Below, piece after piece: positions 1 to 9,805 of a stretch of 32,330 nt of DNA. Numbering within the stretch: the stretch's first letter is position 1; every line of letters starts with the position of its first letter. A program made the position numbers and the translations under genes. The notes beneath the pieces are model-generated. The model did not search any database. It was not told where the DNA came from and saw nothing but the letters and a program-made list of their open reading frames with translations. The DNA comes from Paludibacteraceae bacterium (GTDB lineage: Bacteria > Bacteroidota > Bacteroidia > Bacteroidales > Paludibacteraceae). The stretch covers positions 1-32,330 of the forward strand of contig CAJOPG010000075.1 of assembly GCA_905236355.1 (NCBI GenBank), in the 5' to 3' direction.

Positions 1-2
1 CC

Positions 3-87
3 CCATTGCGCCTTCAAACCGACAAAAAATCTAATCAAAAATAAAGCCATAATCATCAAAACGCTAATGACCGATTTGGGTTAAAAA
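3..87. repeat. Left copy of a diverged inverted repeat; perfect 24-bp core CTAATGACCGATTTGGGTTAAAAA at 64-87
   Basis: Core is the exact reverse complement of 32242-32265; about 60 nt outside the core aligns collinearly with the right copy (roughly 65% by eye, starting CCATTG). Confidence 0.8.
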
Positions 88-362
88 ATGTCAGAATGGA
101 TACTATTCCTCTATTCCCGGTTTCTCTGTAGTTTCTATTAAGGGTATACAGAGGGTTTTGTGCGGGCCTTTGATGTATCGATGATCCTTCGATGGTGGTA
201 TGATACCGCTATCTATTTTTATGCTTAGTGCTTTCTGTGACTCCGGTGGAGTTATCAGCCTACTGAATGTCACTTTTCAGATTTCCACAGATGGCGCCGA
301 TATGTATGATAGGTGTAGATGATGAGCAGAATTGTGGGGAACGGCCCGGCATTATCTACAGT

Positions 363-1655
363 TTATTCCTCCATTGGGAGTTGTTTGCCGGCTTTGGCTC
401 CGAGTTCTTTGATTCGTTCTGCAGTCCGGAGCACATTGCCATTCCCATCCGAGAGTTTTTTGATGCCCTCGGAATATGCTTTTTGTGCAGCATCAAGACT
501 TTTCTGTATTTTTTGGAAATCTTCTATTGAGCCGCAGAGTTTGTCATACATAGCTCCTGCCAGTCGTGCTATTTCCTGTGCGTTACGATTCTGGTTTTCT
601 TGTTTCCATACATAGCTGACGGTGTGTAGTGTAGCGAGCAGGGTGGTGGGGTTCACAATGACGATTTTGCGTTGGAGAGCATAGTCATATAGTGAGTAGT
701 CGGCTTGTAGTGCGATGGTGTAGGATGCTTCAATAGGTACAAACATGAGAACGAAATCCGGGGTGTTGAGTCCTGCCGCTCGTTGATATTGTTTGTCGTA
801 GAGTTCTTTGACATGTTGTCGTAGCGAGTCGGTGTGTGCTTTGAGCAGTCGGTTGTATTCGTCTTCGGTTTGTGCCTGCTGCATTTGTTCGTAGGCGACG
901 AGAGAGACTTTGGAGTCGATAATAATTTGTTTGTTGTCAGGCATATATAGGATAACATCGGGTCGGAGTATTTCTCCTTCGAGTCCGTGTACGACAACTT
1001 CCCGTTCGTACTCAATTCCTTTTCTGAGTCCGGATGCTTCGAGTACTTTTTCCAAGACGAACTCTCCCCAGTTGCCTTGTTTTTTTACATCTCCTTTCAG
1101 TGCATTGGTCAGGTTGACGGCATCTTGTGAGAGAGTGCGATTGAGTTCCATAAGTTGTCGGAGTTCAGCCTGCAACGAAGCCTTTTCACGGGTCTCGTTG
1201 CTGAATGCGGTGCTGACCTGTTCTTTGAAATCGTTGATGCGTTCTTTGAGAGGAGTCAGCAGGTCGCCTATTTGTTTGCTGCTTTGTGTAGAGAACTCTT
1301 CCTGACGCTGCTTCATCACTCTGTTGGCGATATTCTCGAACTCAGTAGTGAGTTGTTTTTGAATATCTTGTAATTCCTGCTTTTGCGTGTCAAGTTTGTC
1401 CTGCAGGTTTCTGTTGTCGGTTTGTGCTCCGGCCAGACTGATGGTGAGTTGGCGTAGTTTTTCTTCTTGCAGGTCTGCTTTCTGTTGCCATTGTTCGGCA
1501 GTGTTTTTAGTTGCCTGTAGTTCAGTTTGCAGTCGGGTGTTGTCCTGCTGCAGTTTGCTTTCCCGACGAATCTGGAGCAGCCGTGTTGTCAGCCATGCAG
1601 CGGCGCCGCCGATAAGCAGGGCGGCGATGACAGAGATGATGAGAGTTGCGTTCAT
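363..1655 (-). CDS. rmuC: DNA recombination protein RmuC
   Basis: N-terminal TM helix, coiled coil, then RmuC core (KKQGNWGEFVLEKVLEASGLRKGIEYERE, IIIDSKVSLVAYE, FVPIEASYTIAL). Confidence 0.93.
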   Translation of the reverse strand: MNATLIISVIAALLIGGAAAWLTTRLLQIRRESKLQQDNTRLQTELQATKNTAEQWQQKADLQEEKLRQLTISLAGAQTDNRNLQDKLDTQKQELQDIQKQLTTEFENIANRVMKQRQEEFSTQSSKQIGDLLTPLKERINDFKEQVSTAFSNETREKASLQAELRQLMELNRTLSQDAVNLTNALKGDVKKQGNWGEFVLEKVLEASGLRKGIEYEREVVVHGLEGEILRPDVILYMPDNKQIIIDSKVSLVAYEQMQQAQTEDEYNRLLKAHTDSLRQHVKELYDKQYQRAAGLNTPDFVLMFVPIEASYTIALQADYSLYDYALQRKIVIVNPTTLLATLHTVSYVWKQENQNRNAQEIARLAGAMYDKLCGSIEDFQKIQKSLDAAQKAYSEGIKKLSDGNGNVLRTAERIKELGAKAGKQLPMEE

Positions 1656-3574
1656 TGTTTGCTATTGAGAGGAATGATGATACTTGTAAGTGGTTCGATA
1701 GTGATAGTTTGTGACAAGTTGTATTCTTTACCGGAGATGAGGTCGGTTCCGTTGGTGTTGTAGTGGGCGAGTATCTCGTTGTAGTGTTCTGTGGGGATTG
1801 TGCGTGGTTGTGCGGAAGCATTGAGATAGACGAAGACGGCTTTGTCGTTGTTATAACGGAAATAGGCATAAGTATTGTCCCGGCTCATGAAGTGCATTGT
1901 TTTGCCGGTATGTATGACAGGTTCGTTCAGTCGCCATGTGAAGAGCCGACTTTGGAAGTCGAACATGTCTTTCTCATAGTCAGAGAGTTGGTTTTCTTGC
2001 GGGAGTGGTTGTCGCAGTCCGCTATGTCCGCGGCTGCGGTCCGCGCTTCGTTGCCCATATTCGTCTCCGGCAAAGAGTTGCGGGATGCCTCTCATGGTGG
2101 CAATGAGTGTCATAGCCAGTTTAACCCGCCGCGGGTCTTGGTCTTTCACTACATCGGCGATGCGGTCCATATCGTGGTTGCCGGCAAAGAGCAGTAGTTT
2201 GTTGACATCGGCATAGAGATAGTCTTGCGCTACAGCGTCATACACCCGAGTCATTCCGCCTCCCCAGAAGTTCCCGTCGTTCTCTAATGCTTGCCGGATG
2301 GCTTCCTCTACCGGGAAGTCCATCACAGTCGGCAGATAGGAGTTGAAGCCGTCTGCATTGTTGGCATCAGCCTGCCAATAGGCGACATTGGAAGCGGGTC
2401 GTGTCCAACATTCGCCTACGATGTTGAGGTTGGGGTATTCGTTTCGTATGGCTTTGCACCAGTCGGCAGCGGGTTGTTTCTCAATGTAGGGATATGTATC
2501 CACCCGCAGACCGTCAAGGTCGGCATACTCAATCCACCAGACGGCCCATTGTGTGAAATACTTGAGGAGGTCATTGTTTTCAAGGTTCATATCGGGCATA
2601 GGATGGTCGAACCAGCCGCGGTTGTTGAGACGTCGGTCGTATTCGGAGGCATTGGAGTCGTAGTTGGCAGAGAAAGCGTTGTTGGTATTGGTGAACCGGT
2701 CGAACTGATTGACCCAATCATGGTAGGGGAGGTCCTTCATCCACCAATGTGCTGCTCCGCAATGGTTCGGGACCATATCCATCAGGAATTTCAGTCCTTT
2801 CTCATGTGCTTTGGCCACCATAGTTTTGTAGAGGTCGTTGTCACCGAAGCGCGGGTCGATATGGTAGTAGTCGCTACAAGCATAGCCATGGTAACTCCAT
2901 GCAGCCTCGTCGTCCAAGAGCAGCGGTGTAGGCCAGATGGTGGTGGCGCCTAATGCCTTGATGTGGTCAAGTGAGTTGATGATGCCTTGAATATCACCTC
3001 CCCATCGTCCGTCCATATTGTTTTTATCACCTTTCTCGCGGGTGTTATCGGTAGAGTTGTTGCTTTCGTCTCCGTCCACAAAACGGTCAGACATAATCAG
3101 ATAGACCACATCTGCGGAGGTGAAACTTTGGCGTTCCCGACTTCCTTGCCGGCGTGTCTGGATATCATACAGCCACTTGGACTGTTTGTCGCCTTGCCGC
3201 AGTGTGAAGAGGTAGGTTCCAGCCTTTCGGGCATCCACATCAACAAACAGGTAGTTGGGACTTTCGGCATTGTGCTGTCCTTTGATTTTTAAGCCTTTCG
3301 TGTGACGGGTTTGATAGGCTTCCCACCAAGGTTTGTCGGTTGTTACATAGTTGATGCCGGTTACTTCCTCGACGCTGACTTGTGCATCCTGAAGGTCTTG
3401 CCCATAGAACATGATAGTGAGAGGGGTCTGCATGCCGGTCCACCAGCAGAGGGGTTCTGCCTTAAGGATTTCCGGTTGGGGGTTCTCCAGAGTGGGGATG
3501 TGTGTTCGCGGTTGCAGTGTGCAACCTGCGAGTGTTACAACAACAGCAATGGTGGTGATAAGTGTTTTTCTCAT
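1652..3574 (-). CDS. Alpha-amylase family (GH13) glycosidase, SusA/neopullulanase-like lipoprotein
   Basis: Start re-set to MRKTLITTIAVVVTLAGC (lipobox). GH13 motifs DMVPNHCG, GLRVDTYPY, VGECW, FAGNHDMDR; N-terminal Ig-like domain. Confidence 0.93.
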   Translation of the reverse strand: MRKTLITTIAVVVTLAGCTLQPRTHIPTLENPQPEILKAEPLCWWTGMQTPLTIMFYGQDLQDAQVSVEEVTGINYVTTDKPWWEAYQTRHTKGLKIKGQHNAESPNYLFVDVDARKAGTYLFTLRQGDKQSKWLYDIQTRRQGSRERQSFTSADVVYLIMSDRFVDGDESNNSTDNTREKGDKNNMDGRWGGDIQGIINSLDHIKALGATTIWPTPLLLDDEAAWSYHGYACSDYYHIDPRFGDNDLYKTMVAKAHEKGLKFLMDMVPNHCGAAHWWMKDLPYHDWVNQFDRFTNTNNAFSANYDSNASEYDRRLNNRGWFDHPMPDMNLENNDLLKYFTQWAVWWIEYADLDGLRVDTYPYIEKQPAADWCKAIRNEYPNLNIVGECWTRPASNVAYWQADANNADGFNSYLPTVMDFPVEEAIRQALENDGNFWGGGMTRVYDAVAQDYLYADVNKLLLFAGNHDMDRIADVVKDQDPRRVKLAMTLIATMRGIPQLFAGDEYGQRSADRSRGHSGLRQPLPQENQLSDYEKDMFDFQSRLFTWRLNEPVIHTGKTMHFMSRDNTYAYFRYNNDKAVFVYLNASAQPRTIPTEHYNEILAHYNTNGTDLISGKEYNLSQTITIEPLTSIIIPLNSKQ

Positions 3575-3597
3575 GGTTATGTGTTGTATATAAAGAG

Positions 3598-3637
3598 AAG
3601 GTGTCAGTCGGCCTATGATAGTACCGACTAACACCTT
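3598..3637 (-). terminator. Intergenic stem-loop
   Basis: Arms AAGGTGTCAGTCGG / CCGACTAACACCTT; the single mismatch is a G.U wobble in the minus-strand transcript, suggesting it acts after the 3649-5889 gene. Confidence 0.6.
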
Positions 3638-3648
3638 TGTTTTGTGGT

Positions 3649-5889
3649 TTATTCTGCAGTTTCTTCTGCAGGAACTTCTTCTGCTACAGGCACTTCTTCG
3701 ACCGCTGCTTCTTCTATTACCACTTCTTCAGCGGGTTTGTTGAAGCAGGGTAGCGGGGAGCGCAGTTTCTCGCTGCCGAGCATACCGCCGATATTGCCTA
3801 ACCAGAGTCCGCAGCATACGACTAAGGCACATGCAATGCCGATGCACCATCTCTTCCAAGGTGCCAAGCCTTTTTCTGCAAACGGGTCTTTGATTTTTAC
3901 AATGGGGAAGTTCACTTGGTCGGTGAGAGTAGCCCCGAATCGAATGTTGACGATGGAGGCCGCGTTGACAGCCCAACCGTTAGCATTGAGTATCGGTGCG
4001 ATGTTGCGTTTGCGCAGTTTGAGCCATGCCATTATCATGCTGGGACCTGAGATAAGGAGAATGATAACGACAAAAATCAGGATGTATTGCCACCATGTCA
4101 GTCCGGACAACCCTTTCCCAAGTGCGACAAGAGCGGTACCAATCATGCCTAATGCCATACCGATGGCAGCAAAGATACCTGCGAATTTGGCAATATCGAA
4201 CGGCATTGCAGCTTGTGGTTTTCCATCGGCTCCCACTGCCGGTTTTTCTTGCAGTTTAGCAGTGGTTTCCGACATCATCTTGGCATCTTTTTCCGCTGCG
4301 CGCTTGTTGATGAGGTCTTCCGCCCATTTTGCCAAGCGGCGGTAGGGTGACCAGAATGCCTGTTTGATACTGATGGGATTGTCGATAATCTTTGTGATGA
4401 CGGCATCGTAGTCGAGTCCGTTGCGGTCGTAGAAGATAGCATTTTTGCCGACATAGAGATCGCCTGTTTCACCCATTGTCATGGCGGCCACAATCTCTAT
4501 GGGAGCGGGCTTCTGCTTGCTGGTGCAGGTGCAGTAAATCAAATATATGCCACTGACGGGAGCCAAAGCTGCTTGTGCACCCGGGTTGGTGACGAGCATT
4601 GTCAGGTGGCAAGCACGCTGGTCAATAACCAATGTTCCTGCCTGGAAGATTGCCTTTACATTTTGGTCGGGGTCGTAGAAGTCCTGCAGGGTGATATAGT
4701 TTTTCAGTAGAGTATAGAAGTCGCGGTACAGGTGTGTGAGACGGTCGACGGCATCGATACCATTGGCTTCAGCCTCTAAAGCCTTGTCTTGCTCTACCAA
4801 TTCGAGCAACGCAGTTTTCTTGTCAGCTTTCAGCAAAGCTTCTATACACTCCATGCCAAGGCTCTCAACGGCGGCTCCGGCTTTGGCACCTTGCCATGCG
4901 GTGTATGCCGCAAAGGCAGCGCCTATCTCGTTCCATTCTTCCTCACAGAGGGTTTTCTTTTTCTTGTCAACGGCAATAGCTTTCAGTGTTTCAAATTGAC
5001 TTGCCCAAGCGGGGTTGAATGGAGCGTTGAGGTCAAGTTCCGCCTTGCCGGTGATTCGTTGCAATGGGTATGAGGCAATCTCGTCACCTTTTTCAGTCAG
5101 GTTGTCGGCAGAGATGGCCTCTATTCGGCTTACCTGCACATCCAACGCTGCAGTGCTGTCCTGATTGAAAGCGGCCAAGCGCGAACGGAGGAAGAAGTCT
5201 TTCACTTTGGCATTGAGGGCACAGAAGAGTTCTAAGCCCTTGTCGGTATCTTCTCCGTAAGGCAGTTCGGGTTTGGCTTCTTGCCATGCTTTATATTCAT
5301 TCAGTGCAGTATAGAACGCTTCAATCTGGTCGGCATTAACTCCTTGAGCGCCGCTGCGGTCCATACTGCCACCAGTAGCGGCAATAGCTGCTGCGATGGT
5401 CTTTTGCAAGTCTTCATCGGCAGTGGAGCCTTCGGTGATGATGCCATCGCCGTTGAACTGTGTTTGGGCAAATATGGCGATGCTGTCAGACGAATCGGCT
5501 ACTGTGATAACTTCGTCTTCTTTCTTTAGATTTGCCAGTATCTGCTTGGCACTGGCGTAGAGTTGTTGCCCTTCTTCGCTGTCTTGATTGATGTTGCTCA
5601 GAGCGATTCCGTCTTCGCTGTGCAATAGAGTGTCAGCATCTCTCACTACATTGGTCAGCCAGTTGGCGGTGTTTACGATATCGTTTACATGAATTTTGCC
5701 ATCGGCATCGGTATCTGCATATTTCAAACTCTTACTGTCGATTTCTAACCCCGAAGTGGGACAGGAGAGTATAGTCCACATTTTCTGGTCCAGTTCACCG
5801 AGATGACGCAGGTCTTCACCTGACTGAATTTTCACGCGGGTCGCTCCCCCAATATTCTGAAACGCCCACTTGTAATCGTTGTTTTTCAT
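3649..5889 (-). CDS. Large uncharacterised protein with EF-hand-like motifs, C-terminal TM segments and acidic tail
   Basis: 746-aa ORF; DTDADGKIHVNDIV and NGDGIIT calcium-loop-like motifs; hydrophobic segments near the C-terminus; tail EEVVIEEAAVEEVPVAEEVPAEETAE. Confidence 0.85.
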   Translation of the reverse strand: MKNNDYKWAFQNIGGATRVKIQSGEDLRHLGELDQKMWTILSCPTSGLEIDSKSLKYADTDADGKIHVNDIVNTANWLTNVVRDADTLLHSEDGIALSNINQDSEEGQQLYASAKQILANLKKEDEVITVADSSDSIAIFAQTQFNGDGIITEGSTADEDLQKTIAAAIAATGGSMDRSGAQGVNADQIEAFYTALNEYKAWQEAKPELPYGEDTDKGLELFCALNAKVKDFFLRSRLAAFNQDSTAALDVQVSRIEAISADNLTEKGDEIASYPLQRITGKAELDLNAPFNPAWASQFETLKAIAVDKKKKTLCEEEWNEIGAAFAAYTAWQGAKAGAAVESLGMECIEALLKADKKTALLELVEQDKALEAEANGIDAVDRLTHLYRDFYTLLKNYITLQDFYDPDQNVKAIFQAGTLVIDQRACHLTMLVTNPGAQAALAPVSGIYLIYCTCTSKQKPAPIEIVAAMTMGETGDLYVGKNAIFYDRNGLDYDAVITKIIDNPISIKQAFWSPYRRLAKWAEDLINKRAAEKDAKMMSETTAKLQEKPAVGADGKPQAAMPFDIAKFAGIFAAIGMALGMIGTALVALGKGLSGLTWWQYILIFVVIILLISGPSMIMAWLKLRKRNIAPILNANGWAVNAASIVNIRFGATLTDQVNFPIVKIKDPFAEKGLAPWKRWCIGIACALVVCCGLWLGNIGGMLGSEKLRSPLPCFNKPAEEVVIEEAAVEEVPVAEEVPAEETAE

Positions 5890-5950
5890 GTTGCATAGTA
5901 GTTTTATGTTTGTTGTTATATCTTTTGTTTTCCGACTTGCCTCTTATTTT

Positions 5951-6436
5951 TCACACTCCGTTGCCTACTTGTCGGTAGTCGTGCAGCGACAGGTTGTCGC
6001 TCACATATTTCAATGCATGTACATTATGGAAGCCCATAGCACAAATGAAGGCGAGTTCCATGTCGAACACGCAGTTTGTGTAGTTGCTCTGCAGGCAGAA
6101 GTCTATACCTGTGTAGCATGGGGCTTTCCGCATGCCGTTTTGACCATATCGGGTGGGTGCAAGCATTAAAACGGGCTCGGGATAATTCACATTGGGGTGA
6201 TTGAGCCGGGCTTCCGTTACTTCCACCATCTCACCTATTTCAAAGTTGGCACTGCCGGCATAACCGACATTGAAGATTTCTGTATCCAGCGTGAGGTCGC
6301 GAAGGCTTTTCATTATGTTGAGTGCTCCCACTCCTGTTATTCTCACTTCGATGCCGGGGAAATATTTTTCCGCCAACCGGCGTTCCTGTTCTTCTGCGAT
6401 GACGACAAGTTGCATGATTCTATTGGGGTTAAACAT
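5951..6436 (-). CDS. Nucleoside phosphorylase / MTA-SAH nucleosidase-like protein
   Basis: 161-aa ORF with ITGVGALN, NVGYAGS, CVFDMELAFICAM resembling the PNP/UDP superfamily. Confidence 0.65.
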   Translation of the reverse strand: MFNPNRIMQLVVIAEEQERRLAEKYFPGIEVRITGVGALNIMKSLRDLTLDTEIFNVGYAGSANFEIGEMVEVTEARLNHPNVNYPEPVLMLAPTRYGQNGMRKAPCYTGIDFCLQSNYTNCVFDMELAFICAMGFHNVHALKYVSDNLSLHDYRQVGNGV

Positions 6437-6500
6437 TTCAGGCTACAAATATACTACAAAAAAATGGAATAGTAAATATATAGCGGTTCAATGAGCGATG

Positions 6501-7433
6501 TCAGTTGATAGTGTATTTATAGAGCAAGTCGGTTTTGTTGCCTCTGAATATATTGATATCCACCGGTCGGGAGCATCCTCCCACTTTCCCGCTCTCCGAA
6601 CACTGCCACAGGATATGGTGGTGCGATGGTTCTTTCCCTCCATAGCGTGCTATCCAGAAGGTGTATTTCCGGAACTCTTTGCGTGGGTGAAAATAGTTGA
6701 GATAGCATTTCTCGCCGGTATAGATTATAGGTCGCTGATTGTAGTATGTTTCCACAGTATTAAGCCAGCATAGCACGGAGTCGGGAGGCGGAAGGCGCTT
6801 TTCTAAATCTTCCACATCTAACACGGGTACGATGTCGCCCTGTTGCAGTTGGGCGGTTTGAATATAATTGTCGGCTTGGGCTTTTGCACCTGCTTTCCAA
6901 GAGTAGAAGTGGTAAGCACCGAAGATAATCCGCTGCTCTCTTGCTCCTTGTTTGTATCGGTTGTAGTGAGAGTCGCGATGGTTGGCTCCTTGTGTAGCCT
7001 TTGCCACGACAAAATCCACCGGTCTGGGATGCGTTTTGTTGTTGGCATTTTTGTAGAGTTTGCGCGAGTTGTCTATATGGAAGCACAACTCTTCCCACTG
7101 TATGTCTCCTTGGTAGTGGGATATGTCAATGCCAATCACTTCTCCTTCAGGGAGGCGTGTCTGCTGCCACCCGGAGAGCATGATGAGGATTTTCTCTTTG
7201 TATCTTGGTAGTTCTTCTCTTGTAGGAAGCCAGCCGCTCCACCAGAAGGCAACAAACATAGTAATAGGAATCAGCACCAGCATAGCAACTATGGAAATAG
7301 CTACTATCTTGCGGCGGCGTGCAAGCTGCTTCTTGGTAGGCCTACGTCTCCTTCTCCGATGTTTCTTCCGCTTAGGAGGATTGTTATCTATGATATTAGG
7401 GCCAGATGCCATGTTGTTTTTTCTATCCCTCAA
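6501..7433 (-). CDS. GH25 (lysozyme-type muramidase) with N-terminal TM anchor
   Basis: VIGIDISHYQGDIQW, FVVAKATQG, GAYHFYSW, PVLDVEDLE, PIIYTGEKCYLNYF motifs; basic N-terminus followed by TM helix. Confidence 0.92.
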   Translation of the reverse strand: MRDRKNNMASGPNIIDNNPPKRKKHRRRRRRPTKKQLARRRKIVAISIVAMLVLIPITMFVAFWWSGWLPTREELPRYKEKILIMLSGWQQTRLPEGEVIGIDISHYQGDIQWEELCFHIDNSRKLYKNANNKTHPRPVDFVVAKATQGANHRDSHYNRYKQGAREQRIIFGAYHFYSWKAGAKAQADNYIQTAQLQQGDIVPVLDVEDLEKRLPPPDSVLCWLNTVETYYNQRPIIYTGEKCYLNYFHPRKEFRKYTFWIARYGGKEPSHHHILWQCSESGKVGGCSRPVDINIFRGNKTDLLYKYTIN

Positions 7434-7453
7434 TTATTCAAATTCTCAAGTTC

Positions 7454-8791
7454 TCATTCCGTCACTTTCCGATACTTGCCTTCAATCAAGAGCATGCCGG
7501 GAAGGACTTCACCTCCTGCGGTCTTCTTGAAAGTCGTTGCTTGCAACTCCGAGCCTTCAGACTTTTCGGTTACGGCGTTGTAGCGATTGTCCCATATCTT
7601 GTCTTTTTTAGGCTGAAGAGATGCTACATATTTATATTTGGTGCGGTTGGTTTCAGGGTCAACTATGCGTTGCACCACTTGAAAACGGGACCTCTCCGTG
7701 ATGCCTTCTTTCATGCCAATTTTGGCGGTATAGCCCGATATTCGTCCCTTGTCATCGGTTACAATTTCATACACCGGAGTCTTCACTTTGAAGTCCTCGT
7801 ATGCCAATTGCAGGGCGGCAATGTTTTTATCAACAGAGCGTGTGCAGACCATTTTCACCAACTCGGGTCGCTCATACGAACCTTTGATGACGCTTTTCCC
7901 GTCGTACTCATATTCGTGTGCCACATACTTCAGGCGGAAAGTGTTGTCATCCATCAAGAAGCCCATCATCTTGTCATAATCGGGAACGGGCGTATAATAG
8001 TTATTGTAGAAAATGGCGGCAATACTATCGTTCCACTCTAACTGATACAGATAGGAATGTGTCTTCACGGTAAATCCGGTGAAACTATCGGCAATATCAC
8101 CCCCGAGTTGAGCAATCTGGCTACCACTTTTGTTGCCCGTGAAGGCATCAAGGATACCGCCAAACACATTCAGCACAGCTTTTGCCACAGCAGCTTTTTC
8201 TTCGGCAGTAACATAGGTGATATCGGAAATAAGCACAAAGGTGTTGCCAATCAGTTCTTCTCCTGCGTCTGACAATGTGGCGAGCCCTCGGGCGGTTTGA
8301 ATGGCTTTGTTGACATCCAATTCGGAAGCGTTGTACTGCCCGCGCTGCTGAATCAAGTTCATTGAGAAGTGTGCAGTGTTGATGTCAAAGTTATCAGGGT
8401 CAATCTCCAGCCCGAACCACTTTGCCACCATCATTTTTGCAATCTCTTGTTGGTTGAGAATCTTCTCCAACATGGCGGCATTTTTGCGTATATCCGCTGC
8501 GTTGAGGACCTTACCGTATTCTGCTTTTATCAGTCCGTGGGAAGTGCGTTTGACATTTTCTATACTATCGTTGTCTATGGCAAAGAAACCGATATTGTGG
8601 TCATCATACTTATCCGATTTCGGTTTCTCCATAAAGGCTTCATATATCTCCACACCAAACTCGTCTTCGCTATGATATATCATCATTTCGGCAAGCGAGT
8701 TGCGTTTGTATTCCCGCAACTCACCTGTTGATTGTGCATACATAACGGAGACTACAGATGCACACAATAGTAACAGACTTGTTTTACGCAT
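7454..8791 (-). CDS. Uncharacterised secreted protein
   Basis: 445-aa ORF with signal peptide MRKTSLLLLCASVVSVMYAQ; co-directional with neighbours. Confidence 0.85.
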   Translation of the reverse strand: MRKTSLLLLCASVVSVMYAQSTGELREYKRNSLAEMMIYHSEDEFGVEIYEAFMEKPKSDKYDDHNIGFFAIDNDSIENVKRTSHGLIKAEYGKVLNAADIRKNAAMLEKILNQQEIAKMMVAKWFGLEIDPDNFDINTAHFSMNLIQQRGQYNASELDVNKAIQTARGLATLSDAGEELIGNTFVLISDITYVTAEEKAAVAKAVLNVFGGILDAFTGNKSGSQIAQLGGDIADSFTGFTVKTHSYLYQLEWNDSIAAIFYNNYYTPVPDYDKMMGFLMDDNTFRLKYVAHEYEYDGKSVIKGSYERPELVKMVCTRSVDKNIAALQLAYEDFKVKTPVYEIVTDDKGRISGYTAKIGMKEGITERSRFQVVQRIVDPETNRTKYKYVASLQPKKDKIWDNRYNAVTEKSEGSELQATTFKKTAGGEVLPGMLLIEGKYRKVTE

Positions 8792-8809
8792 CTTCCGAGT
8801 CCACTCTGT

Positions 8810-9748
8810 TTAGCGTATGAAGCCGATATTGGTTGTGGTGGGCTGTTGACCTTGCCCATATGCCACGCCCACATCACGCCACGAATGTATGCGCGCAAGT
8901 TCCAAATCTACGCCGTCTTGATAACGCTTCATCTCAAAATGCCAATCGTCAAGCACTTTCCCTTTAATTTCAGCATAAAGGGCTTCGGCTTCGGCATAGC
9001 ATTTAGCCTCAGGATATATCAATCCGAGATACTGCCCTGCTTCTTCGGCAGCTTTTGAGTTCTGACCGCTCACCCATGCCATTTTGGCGGCAGCAAGATT
9101 TACATCACAGAGATAATCAACATATTCCTGATATATCTCATTTCCGACAGCGATAGCGTCTGCATAGCGGTCGCATTCGGACGGAATGGTCTGAACCAGG
9201 AACAACGCCTGCTCATAGTCATGCTGCTTGGCAAGCGCACGCGCTTTCAGTATAATCTTATCCGCCTGCTCGTTGTAGTATTTGATAATCTTCACTCTTC
9301 CTTCTTCCACAAACTTGGTCAGTGCCGGCGAATTGAGGTTAATCTTCTTGATGGCATCCATATAACTCTTGGCATCGCTCGTACCCACACCTTTGGCGGT
9401 AACCGATGCGGTGGAGAATATGATTTGATTATAATAGTCGGCAATATAGAATGTGAAGTCCATAGTTTCTGCAATCTGCATTGGAGGACCGGGGAGAACA
9501 TCTTTTGTCAGAGGGGTAGCCCGGGCAGTAATGAAAAACTGACCTAAATAGTCCATTGAGGCTATGCCGTTTTTGGTGAGTAAGGCGTTCAACTTGTTTT
9601 CTACTTGCAGTTTGGCAGTTGCGGGGAAGGGTTCTACCATCTCTTCCACCACCACCTTCAGGGCCAGATTGTGCCCGTCGTTGTTGCTCTGCGCGAATAC
9701 GCTGATTGACATCAATGCTGCGATTGATATGATTGCTATTTTTTTCAT
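8810..9748 (-). CDS. Uncharacterised secreted protein, possibly CsgG/LpoB-like fold
   Basis: Start re-set to MKKIAIISIAALMSISVFAQ (signal peptide); family suggestion is weak. Confidence 0.83.
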   Translation of the reverse strand: MKKIAIISIAALMSISVFAQSNNDGHNLALKVVVEEMVEPFPATAKLQVENKLNALLTKNGIASMDYLGQFFITARATPLTKDVLPGPPMQIAETMDFTFYIADYYNQIIFSTASVTAKGVGTSDAKSYMDAIKKINLNSPALTKFVEEGRVKIIKYYNEQADKIILKARALAKQHDYEQALFLVQTIPSECDRYADAIAVGNEIYQEYVDYLCDVNLAAAKMAWVSGQNSKAAEEAGQYLGLIYPEAKCYAEAEALYAEIKGKVLDDWHFEMKRYQDGVDLELARIHSWRDVGVAYGQGQQPTTTNIGFIR

Positions 9749-9805
9749 ATTCTCAAATTCAATTATTCGATTGTTCACTTCTCCAGTTCTGCTGTTCCTC
9801 ATTCC

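Noticed and set aside
2291-2953. 220-aa plus-strand ORF
   Set aside because: Antisense shadow of the GH13 gene, which has clear catalytic motifs on the other strand.
7406-8041. 211-aa plus-strand ORF
   Set aside because: Antisense to a signal-peptide-bearing minus-strand gene; no independent support.
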